Shown here: positions 15,558 through 22,906 of the stretch, piece by piece
Position numbering within the stretch: position 1 is the stretch's first letter
Layout: every line of letters begins with the position of its first letter
Origin: Bacillota bacterium
Lineage (GTDB): Bacteria > Bacillota > Clostridia > Lachnospirales > Lachnospiraceae
DNA: 30,954 bases
Direction: 5' to 3'
Assembly: GCA_023402845.1 (NCBI GenBank)
Contig: JAEYFP010000067.1
Span: 1 to 30,954 of the forward strand
Made by a program: the position numbers and the translations under genes
Notes under the pieces: model-generated
What the model saw: the letters and a program-made list of their open reading frames with translations, nothing else
Databases searched by the model: none
What the model was told of the DNA's origin: nothing

Positions 15558-18278
15558 ATGGTTACTAAGCTGAACAGTGCTATTGAAAAGTTCATATTGT
15601 TCATCTATGTACTCGTAATCCTGTTTATTTTATTCATACAAAAGGATATTAAGGTGACGATGTGGGTTTACGCCGTCCTGCTGTTTTCTGTTATGCTCAT
15701 GGTTTTTCTTACCTATTATCCGAGGGTGAGCAACGACACGCGCGGTATGGCGATGGCAATCGCCCTGACGTCAATTTCCGGGATTTATTGCTATGCATCG
15801 GAGACGGAAAATGTGTTCAACATTGTGCTGCTGATGATTGCATGTCTGATGTCGCTGTACTTTTCCAAGATGGTTACCCGCCTGCTGTTTATGGTTTCCA
15901 TTATTATTTGCTGCGTATTTCTGATCGCATCCTATCAGGAGCTGACATTGCAGTTTGTATTACAGGTGTTCGCCCTGCTTTTAGGACAGGTTGCCCTTGT
16001 GCTTTTATTAAATAAAAATGCGCTTGCGGAGCGGATGAACAAACAGAAGGAGCAGAGTAACGCGGATCTGCTTCGTGTTGTGGAAATTAAAAAAAAGGAC
16101 GCCGAGGCCGCTTCAAAGGCAAAGGCGGATTTCCTCGCGAATATGTCTCATGAAATCAGGACGCCGATGAACGCAATTTGCGGTATGTCGGAGCTTTTGA
16201 TGCAGACAAGCTTGTCTCCGCTTGGGGCGGAATATGTGAATACAATCAAAAACGCGTCTGATAACTTATTGAATATTATCAACGATATTCTGGACTTTTC
16301 CAAGATCGAAGCGGGAAAGATGGAATTTATCGAGCAGGAATATAATCTGGCTTCGCAGATGAACAATCTGCAGAATGTGGTGAATACCCGTATTGGATTA
16401 AAGGATATCGCATTTGTCATCAAAATAGATCCAAAGTTGCCGACTCTTCTTTATGGGGATGAGGTGCGTGTGCAGCAGGTATTGTTAAACCTGCTGACCA
16501 ATTCCGTAAAATTCACTGCCAAGGGGCGGATTCTTTTAAGCCTCGCTTATGAAGCGATGTCGGAGGATCGGGTTCTGCTGAAGATTGCAGTTTCCGACAC
16601 GGGCATGGGGATGAAGCAGGAGGATCTGCCGAGTCTTTTTCAGGCTTTTACTCAGCTTGACATGGAGCGCAACCGTAATATCGAAGGAACGGGGCTTGGC
16701 CTAGCAATCACTGCACAGCTCGTTAAGAAAATGAACGGCTCTATTCGGGCGGAGAGTGTTTATGGTGCAGGAACTACCTTTTTTGTAGAATTGGAGCAGG
16801 GCGTCAGAGATTGGCGGGCATGTGACAGCGCATTAAAAGGTATGGAAAAAAGAATTGTTTTCATTTGTGAGGAAAATGAATATTATAAAGAAGGACTGCA
16901 TGATTTATTTGATTCTCTGCAGGTGGAAACAAGAGAGTATGCATCCGTCAGGGAGGCTGCAAACGTCCTTAAAAATGAAAAGCAGGAACTCGTATGTTAT
17001 GATTATTCCTTATATCAAGAAGCGGTACTTTTGCTTGTAAAGCAGTATCCGCATGTGACCTGGGTTGCTATGGTCGATCTGAGTGATGTTGTAGAGGAAA
17101 CGGGGATACCGAATCTCCGATATATCCATCGGCCGCTTTCTCTGTATGGCGCCCTTCCGATTCTGCTGAATGAAGCACCGGAAAATGACAGGATGAGAAA
17201 GCATGCGATTTCCAAATTCTATGCGCCGAATGCGCGGGTGCTGGTGATCGATGATAATCTTGCTAATTTAAAGGTTGCAAAAGGGCTGATGGGACAGTAT
17301 CGCATGGAGGTTGTGACGGCTTGCAGCGGGGAAGAGACACTTGAAATATTAAAAAAAGATAAACAATTTGATGTTTTATTTGTCGACCATATGATGCCGG
17401 GAATGGACGGGGTGGAGCTTGTTCATATCCTGCGCGCAAAGGAAGAAGAATTTTACCGGAAGGTACCGGTTGTTGCACTGACCGCAAATGCGATCAAGGG
17501 CGTACAGGAAATGTTTCTTGCAAACGGATTTGATGATTTTCTTCCGAAGCCGATCGATTTAAAACGTCTTGAACAGGTGATGGTTCAATGGCTGCCGAAG
17601 GAGAAGCAGGTTGCAAAGGACGTATATCAGAAAATTCAGCAGGCCGGCGGGACGGATATGCTTTTGGAGAGGGCAGGGGCAGTGTTTGAAAAAGCCGGAG
17701 TGATTTCCTTTGAAGACGGTCTGCGGATTTGCGGCGGCAAGGTGGAGATTTTGTTGGAGGTCATTCATATTTATGTAAAATCCTCCGCAGAGATTTTAAG
17801 GCGGCTGACAGACGCCTATGAAAAAAAGGATTGGAACGGTTACGGCATTGAAGTGCACGGAATTAAAAGCTCCTCCAAAAACATAGGCGCAGATGCGTTA
17901 TCAGAGGAAGCACACAGGCTGGAGCTGGAAAGCAAGGCAGAGAACGAAGCATATGTACACAGCTGTCATGAGCAGTTCCTATCGAATTATCGAATGCTGA
18001 TACAGGAGTTGAAAGAGGCGGTTAGGCTCATCCTGCCGAACGAAGAAAAAAACTTAAGTCCAATTACGGAAGGTGAGCTTGCAAGGCAGCTTGCAAGGAC
18101 TAGGGAGGCACTTGAAAACTGGGATACCAAGGAAGGAATTCACATTGTAAATGAGCTGCTTTCCTGTGAGCTTTCCGAGCAGGACAGAAGTGCCTTACAG
18201 GAAATTTTAGAAAATATTGAGCTGTTTGATTTTGACATTGCCGTTGAAAAGCTGAAAAAACTGACGGGCGAAGGTTAG
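15558..18278 (+). CDS. Membrane hybrid histidine kinase with receiver and HPt domains
   Basis: This 906-residue sensor kinase can run a whole phosphorelay in one chain. Residues 1-155 hold five or six membrane helices with almost no outside loop, so the sensor itself is probably within the membrane. Then come a linker helix, HisKA with phospho-site H198 in NMSHEIRTPMNA, an ATPase domain with SDTGMGM and GTGLGLAI, a degenerate receiver (about 430-545), an intact receiver (about 555-675; phospho-site D610 in FVDHMMPGMDG, K in PKPID) and an HPt domain with H767 in VHGIKSSSKNIG. ATG follows GGAAGGCGGGCAGGA; the gene lies 21 bases after aspS. The likely partner is the receiver-HD-GYP protein two genes on. 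The signal is unknown. Confidence 0.92.
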   Translation: MVTKLNSAIEKFILFIYVLVILFILFIQKDIKVTMWVYAVLLFSVMLMVFLTYYPRVSNDTRGMAMAIALTSISGIYCYASETENVFNIVLLMIACLMSLYFSKMVTRLLFMVSIIICCVFLIASYQELTLQFVLQVFALLLGQVALVLLLNKNALAERMNKQKEQSNADLLRVVEIKKKDAEAASKAKADFLANMSHEIRTPMNAICGMSELLMQTSLSPLGAEYVNTIKNASDNLLNIINDILDFSKIEAGKMEFIEQEYNLASQMNNLQNVVNTRIGLKDIAFVIKIDPKLPTLLYGDEVRVQQVLLNLLTNSVKFTAKGRILLSLAYEAMSEDRVLLKIAVSDTGMGMKQEDLPSLFQAFTQLDMERNRNIEGTGLGLAITAQLVKKMNGSIRAESVYGAGTTFFVELEQGVRDWRACDSALKGMEKRIVFICEENEYYKEGLHDLFDSLQVETREYASVREAANVLKNEKQELVCYDYSLYQEAVLLLVKQYPHVTWVAMVDLSDVVEETGIPNLRYIHRPLSLYGALPILLNEAPENDRMRKHAISKFYAPNARVLVIDDNLANLKVAKGLMGQYRMEVVTACSGEETLEILKKDKQFDVLFVDHMMPGMDGVELVHILRAKEEEFYRKVPVVALTANAIKGVQEMFLANGFDDFLPKPIDLKRLEQVMVQWLPKEKQVAKDVYQKIQQAGGTDMLLERAGAVFEKAGVISFEDGLRICGGKVEILLEVIHIYVKSSAEILRRLTDAYEKKDWNGYGIEVHGIKSSSKNIGADALSEEAHRLELESKAENEAYVHSCHEQFLSNYRMLIQELKEAVRLILPNEEKNLSPITEGELARQLARTREALENWDTKEGIHIVNELLSCELSEQDRSALQEILENIELFDFDIAVEKLKKLTGEG

Positions 18279-18288
18279 GTGGCTAAGC

Positions 18289-19227
18289 ATGATACACATT
18301 TTTATAATTAATCCGGTCGCAGGACTTAGAGACCGCTCAGAGAGTATCCGTCAGTTTCTGGAGAGGAAGCAGGATTTTTCTTACCTTGTGTTTGATACGG
18401 AAGATGCAGGGCATGAGACTGCAATCGTGAATCGGATGTTAAAACTGTTTGACGATGAGAAAATCCGATTTTATATTTGCGGCGGCTCGGGCACGTTTGC
18501 AAACGCAATCAGCGGAATTGAGGACAGGGATCTTACGCGTGTGGAAATGGCGCATTATCCGTGCGGACTGACAAATGATTTTTTAAAGAATTTCGGAGAG
18601 CGGGAAAAGCTTTTTTATAATATGGACAATTTGATCCGCGGCGAGGTCATTCAGGTGGATTTTGTGAAAAACAGCAATGCGGATGGCGAGGATATCCACA
18701 ATCATGTATTGTTTTCAACGACGGGGCTGACGGAGCTTGTTGAACGCTTTGCGAGCAGGATGAAGTTCATCGGAAGCATGAACTCACAATTTTTATATGT
18801 GCTGTCTTTTCTTCTTACCTTTCTTTTCAATCCAACGGTTGATTATACGTTTGAAATCGACGGGGATGATCAGAGCGGAGAATACGATATGATCTATATG
18901 GGTAACAGTATTTGCCTCGGGGGCTCCTTTTACCCGATTTCCAATGCGTCGGCCGGTGACGGCAGAATGGAGCTGCTGCTCCTGAAGAAAATAAAAAAGT
19001 GGCGTGCCATTCATTTTATGAGATTGTTTCAGCGCGGGGAGATCGGAGGGCTGCCGGATGGTTTTCTTACACTCAGAGAGGTATCCTCCTTATCGATCAG
19101 GCGCAGGGACGGAAAATATATTTATCTGAATGTGGACGGCGAAATTCTAAAGGAAAAAGAGTGGAAGGTCGAGCTGATGCCCGGTGCGTTGAATTATGTT
19201 GTACCGCAGGGTGTGAGGATCAGCTAG
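18289..19227 (+). CDS. Lipid-kinase-like (diacylglycerol kinase family) protein with altered GGDGT motif
   Basis: This 312-residue protein has the fold pattern of the DagK/YegS/sphingosine kinase family: an N-terminal FIINPVAGLRD strand-turn, the nucleotide loop, and a C-terminal beta domain ending in the YLNVDGE motif typical of these kinases. The key GGDGT is GGSGT here (65-69), and the usual GTGNDFAR segment reads GLTNDFLKNFG. The aspartate lost is close to the ATP-binding centre, so the protein may bind lipid or nucleotide without normal kinase activity, or use another residue. ATG at 18289, 10 bases after the kinase gene; the ribosome site (AGGTGG) is fair. Its place between a sensor kinase and a HD-GYP protein suggests a signalling role, not bulk lipid metabolism. 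Confidence 0.75.
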   Translation: MIHIFIINPVAGLRDRSESIRQFLERKQDFSYLVFDTEDAGHETAIVNRMLKLFDDEKIRFYICGGSGTFANAISGIEDRDLTRVEMAHYPCGLTNDFLKNFGEREKLFYNMDNLIRGEVIQVDFVKNSNADGEDIHNHVLFSTTGLTELVERFASRMKFIGSMNSQFLYVLSFLLTFLFNPTVDYTFEIDGDDQSGEYDMIYMGNSICLGGSFYPISNASAGDGRMELLLLKKIKKWRAIHFMRLFQRGEIGGLPDGFLTLREVSSLSIRRRDGKYIYLNVDGEILKEKEWKVELMPGALNYVVPQGVRIS

Positions 19228-19266
19228 AAAGGGTTGAAAGAAAAACCATAGATGACGGAGGCGGAT

Positions 19267-20286
19267 ATGCAAAGTCAGGAAATAAACGTGCAGAAGATCA
19301 TTATGGTGGTAGACGATACACCAAGTAATCTGCAGTATGCGATGCGGGTATTGGGGGACCGGTATAAGGTCATTCCGGTGAAATCGGGTGAAGCAGCGCT
19401 TACGGCGATGGAAAAGATTCTTCCGGATTTGATTTTGCTCGATATCGAAATGCCGCAGATGGACGGCTATGAGACGATCAGACGTATTCAGCATGAGGAG
19501 AGAACCGCTTCGATTCCGGTGATATTTCTGACAGCCCATTCCGATATGGATAATGAGCTGAAGGGGTTTCAGCTTGGAGCGGTGGATTTCATTATCAAGC
19601 CATTTGTGCCGGAAATTATGCTTGCCCGTATATCTACGCAGATTGAGCTTTCCGATTACCGCCACTGCCTCGAAACCCTTGTTGGGAAAAAAACGAGGGA
19701 AGTCGAAGCACTCGGCGTGCAGGCGATCATGGCTATTTCCAATACAGTTGACAAAAAAGATGTCTATACAAGGCAGCATTCGGCAAGAGTTGCAAAATAT
19801 GCACGGGAAATCGCAAAACGGCTTGGCTGGGACGAGGAGGCATGCGGTAATTTGTATAGCCTTGCCCTGCTGCATGACATCGGCAAAATCGGCGTGCCGG
19901 ATGCAATTTTAAACAAGCCGGGAAGACTGACGGAGGAGGAGTTTGCCGTTATGAAAACACATACGGCAATGGGCGCCGATATTTTAAAAGACATTACAAT
20001 CATCAGAGACGTGGCAAACGGTGCCCAATACCATCATGAACGCTATGACGGCAAGGGTTATCTGGAGGGGCTGAAAGGGGAAGAAATACCGATTTCAGCA
20101 CGGATCGTCGGAATTGCGGATGCCTATGATGCCATGACTTCGGACAGAGCCTATCGCAAAAAGCTTCCTGAGGAGGCGGTAAAATCAGAACTCGAAAAGG
20201 GAAGAGGCACACAGTTTGATCCGAAGCTGGTGGATATTATGCTACAAATCATGGAAGAAAAAATTGATTTTCCTGATGCGGATTAA
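19267..20286 (+). CDS. Response regulator with HD-GYP cyclic-di-GMP phosphodiesterase domain
   Basis: This 339-residue protein joins an N-terminal receiver (D16/D17, phospho-site D59 in ILLDIEMPQMDG, K in IKPF) to a HD-GYP domain that should hydrolyse cyclic-di-GMP. The metal-binding HDIGK (203-207) and the HHERYDGKGY motif (256-265) are intact, but the P of GYP is L (GYL), an unusual change. A helix (about 135-160) links the domains. The start at 19267 is preferred over an ATG five codons earlier because GGAGG lies 5-6 bases before it. It is the likely phospho-acceptor of the hybrid kinase upstream; phosphorylation would then set cyclic-di-GMP breakdown. No signal peptide. Confidence 0.9.
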   Translation: MQSQEINVQKIIMVVDDTPSNLQYAMRVLGDRYKVIPVKSGEAALTAMEKILPDLILLDIEMPQMDGYETIRRIQHEERTASIPVIFLTAHSDMDNELKGFQLGAVDFIIKPFVPEIMLARISTQIELSDYRHCLETLVGKKTREVEALGVQAIMAISNTVDKKDVYTRQHSARVAKYAREIAKRLGWDEEACGNLYSLALLHDIGKIGVPDAILNKPGRLTEEEFAVMKTHTAMGADILKDITIIRDVANGAQYHHERYDGKGYLEGLKGEEIPISARIVGIADAYDAMTSDRAYRKKLPEEAVKSELEKGRGTQFDPKLVDIMLQIMEEKIDFPDAD

Positions 20287-20295
20287 GGAGGGCGT

Positions 20296-21771
20296 ATGAA
20301 ATACTGTAAAAACTGTGGCATGCTCTTAGAGGACAGCCATGAATACTGTATCGGATGCGGCACAGATGTGACGGATAAAAACAATGTCTCCAAATACCCG
20401 CCTCAGGTGCAGCAGAATCTGGAGTCACAAAAAAAGGAGAACAAAGCGCGCACCGGAATTGTCGGGGCAATTATCGTCGTGTTCGTCCTGATTTTAGTGC
20501 TGATGGGCATCATTGTTTTTCAGGCTTCTCAAATGTCAGGAAGCCCGAAGGAGGGAGCGGAGCAGGAGGAAAGTTCAGGGCTCTCAGGGGAAGAAACTAT
20601 CAACGCAGAAACTGCAGATGCGCTTTTGGATGGATCGGCAGGAGATTTGGAGAATACGAAGCAGGATACCGAAGCTGTTTCAGGCGCGGACCGGGAAATT
20701 TATGATGACCTTGGCAGTTATTACATTTACACGGAAGCTTCCGATGCGGACGGCAGTGTTATATTTTCCTCCCTTTACCCGGAGGATTTTACAAATGCGG
20801 AGCCATCGATCGACTACGGTAAATACAGCACAAAATTCCCGGAAGCCATGACTTTTGTTACAGGGAACGAGGACAATACGGTACGCTTCACCTACATGTC
20901 TCCGCAGCAGTTCTGGTATAAGAATTCCGATACCGGACGGACACGCAGCAATGAGCGCGACGGGAAGACGTATATGAGCTATTTAACCTATGGGGGTGCG
21001 GAGGGTTATATCGATGCATTGATCAGACAAGGATATTCCGACGCGAAAAAGGTGACGCTCGTGGAAACGGTGTCTGCTGATGAAGGGCTGACAAAGCGTC
21101 TTGAAAAATTATCCGCGGATTATACAATGACACTGCTTGGCGATATCGGAGATTATGCTCGTATTGGTAAAGATACGACGTATGCAACCGGAGAATCAGA
21201 ATTTGCGGTTGATCTGTTAAAATATGAAATTACAACGAGGTATGATAACACGCTGTACTGTGAATTTTATGTGCCGCTGATTGCAAACCATTTTTATTAT
21301 GCAAATGACCAGCTGGATGATCGCGGAACAGTGACAGAATGGATCTGCCTGAGTGTGATCGGCTTTGAGGCGGGCAACGAGGAGCTATATCATCAGTTTG
21401 AGGATGCTTTTTTTGTTTTTATGGAAAATACCAAAGTAAACAGGATGTTCTATGGGATTAATATGCTGTACGGCAAAGAAATTGCGGCAGCACTGGAAAA
21501 GGAAGAGACGCCCCCAAAGCTGACTGCGCAAAAAATAGAGGACTATACGGCACAGGGATCTTTGGAGCTGGATACTTTCTATGCGGATATTCAGGAATTT
21601 TCAGAAATGACCGGCGCTTCAAACCGGGTGTTTGACTCAGGAGATCTGACAGTGACTGCTTTGGAAGATACAAAGGCTGTATTTTACGATCAGTCAGCAA
21701 AAAAAGTATTTATCACGCCGGGCGAAGGAGAATATCCGGGGGACAGCTACACGGAGCTGACGGCAAGATAA
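20296..21771 (+). CDS. Zinc-ribbon membrane protein with large outer domain, function unknown
   Basis: This 491-residue protein begins with a zinc ribbon (C4, C7, C18, C21 in KYCKNCGM...EYCIGCGT), probably in the cytoplasm. A short linker leads to one membrane helix (about 54-77). An acidic, low-complexity stretch (about 80-130) follows, and then a folded domain of about 350 residues that would lie outside the cell. I recognise no enzyme motif in it. Zinc-ribbon plus membrane helix plus outer domain is a common layout in Firmicutes sensor or wall-associated proteins. ATG follows AAGGAGG, 9 bases after the HD-GYP gene, so it is cotranscribed. It may be the output or outer sensor of the kinase module; that is inference. 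Confidence 0.7.
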   Translation: MKYCKNCGMLLEDSHEYCIGCGTDVTDKNNVSKYPPQVQQNLESQKKENKARTGIVGAIIVVFVLILVLMGIIVFQASQMSGSPKEGAEQEESSGLSGEETINAETADALLDGSAGDLENTKQDTEAVSGADREIYDDLGSYYIYTEASDADGSVIFSSLYPEDFTNAEPSIDYGKYSTKFPEAMTFVTGNEDNTVRFTYMSPQQFWYKNSDTGRTRSNERDGKTYMSYLTYGGAEGYIDALIRQGYSDAKKVTLVETVSADEGLTKRLEKLSADYTMTLLGDIGDYARIGKDTTYATGESEFAVDLLKYEITTRYDNTLYCEFYVPLIANHFYYANDQLDDRGTVTEWICLSVIGFEAGNEELYHQFEDAFFVFMENTKVNRMFYGINMLYGKEIAAALEKEETPPKLTAQKIEDYTAQGSLELDTFYADIQEFSEMTGASNRVFDSGDLTVTALEDTKAVFYDQSAKKVFITPGEGEYPGDSYTELTAR

Positions 21772-21811
21772 GCCGCCCCGGCCTTGCGTAAGGCTTTTGG
21801 AGGAAGGAAGC

Positions 21812-22378
21812 ATGAATCGGTATTTGGAACATTTTAAGACAATCACGGAGCATCGGCGCATAGTCAGAAAGGGGTGTTTTTCCGTCGGCCTGTACTGGCA
21901 GGGAATGGTGCATGATTTAAGCAAATACATGCCGTCGGAATTTCTTGTGGGAGCGAAGTATTATCAGGGCTACCGCAGTCCGAACAACGCAGAGCGGGAG
22001 GATATCGGGTATTCGAGTGCGTGGCTTCATCATAAAGGACGCAATAAGCACCATTATGAATATTGGATTGATTACAGTGCAACAGAATTAAAAGGGATGG
22101 TTCCGGCAAGAATGCCTGTGAAGTATCTTGTTGAGATGTATATGGATCGGGTGGCGGCATCTAAAATTTATAACAAAGGACATTTTACCAAGGATATGCC
22201 TCTGGACTATTTTTTGGGAGGCAAGGAGCATATTATTATGGAAGAGCATTCCAAGCGGATGCTTGAGCATCTGCTTAGAATGCTTGCCATAAAAGGGGAA
22301 GAGGAAACCGCCTTTTATATTCGCCGTCATTTGCTGAGAAGGGCAGCCGGCAGGTTCAGCTTTCCCAAATCGTCATGA
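21812..22378 (+). CDS. DUF5662 family protein
   Basis: This 188-residue cytoplasmic protein matches the DUF5662 family, common in Lachnospiraceae and of unknown function. It has the typical HxxxxxxHR start (FKTITEHRRIVRKGCF), VHDLSKYMPSEF, the YYQGYRSPN segment and HHKGRNKHHYEYW. The many conserved histidines with an HD pair suggest a metal site of the HD-hydrolase sort, but no reaction is known to me. The start is ATG 21812 with GGAGGAAGG before it; a TTG at 21797 is rejected because it is part of that ribosome site region. The last 23 bases overlap the amidase gene on the other strand. A weak hairpin (GCCTT/AAGGC) lies just upstream. Confidence 0.8.
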   Translation: MNRYLEHFKTITEHRRIVRKGCFSVGLYWQGMVHDLSKYMPSEFLVGAKYYQGYRSPNNAEREDIGYSSAWLHHKGRNKHHYEYWIDYSATELKGMVPARMPVKYLVEMYMDRVAASKIYNKGHFTKDMPLDYFLGGKEHIIMEEHSKRMLEHLLRMLAIKGEEETAFYIRRHLLRRAAGRFSFPKSS

Positions 22379-22892
22379 GAATTCCGTCTGCAATGGCGGC
22401 GGCGTTGTCTTGAAAACTGGAGTCGAACAGCCAGTTGTCATTGTCGTTGTTTATAAAGCCGGCTTCGACGAGCACGGAGGGCATCTGCGTTTGTCTTAAG
22501 ACGACTAGATTGGGTCGTTCACTGACGCCGAGGTTCGTCCAACCGACCCGTTCGAGCTGTTCATTAATGTTGTTAGCCATTTCGTCTGCGACGCCGTAGG
22601 CGGAGTAGACCAGTGTTTGAATACCGGAATACGTGTTTGGATAAGGAGAAGAATTGCGGTGGATCGAGACAAAGTAATCGGCTCCGGAAGCATTTGCTTT
22701 TTCTGCTTTTTCGTAAGGAGTTTCATAGACATCTTCCGTACGGGTATAGACAACATTCACGCCGTTATCGGTCAGTATTCTTCCGACTGCAAGAGCGAGG
22801 TTTAAGTTATCGTCTTTTTCCTGCCGGCTGCCATAGACGGCTCCCGGATCGGTAACTCCGCCGTGGCCGGCATCGATCACAACGGTTGCCAT
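22356..22892 (-). CDS. N-acetylmuramoyl-L-alanine amidase (Amidase_3, CwlC-like)
   Basis: This 178-residue zinc amidase cuts the bond between N-acetylmuramic acid and the peptide of peptidoglycan. Zinc ligands H10 (DAGHGG), E25 (QEKDDN) and H78 (SIHRNS) and the catalytic E143 (LVEAGF) are all present, so it should be active. It has no signal peptide and no wall-binding repeat. That resembles the sporulation amidases that act from the mother cell (CwlC/CwlH type), but other uses are possible. ATG at 22892 follows AAAGGAGGG; 15 codons of longer frame are rejected. It begins 14 bases after the catalase stop and is probably cotranscribed with it. Its 3' end overlaps the DUF5662 gene by 23 bases. 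Confidence 0.9.
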   Translation of the reverse strand: MATVVIDAGHGGVTDPGAVYGSRQEKDDNLNLALAVGRILTDNGVNVVYTRTEDVYETPYEKAEKANASGADYFVSIHRNSSPYPNTYSGIQTLVYSAYGVADEMANNINEQLERVGWTNLGVSERPNLVVLRQTQMPSVLVEAGFINNDNDNWLFDSSFQDNAAAIADGILMTIWES

Positions 22893-22906
22893 AAGCACCC
22901 TCCTTT

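Noticed and set aside
21781..21798. GCCTT/AAGGC hairpin with TTTT as a terminator before the DUF5662 gene
   Set aside because: The stem is only 5 bp and runs straight into the ribosome site of the next gene; at most it is a weak attenuator.
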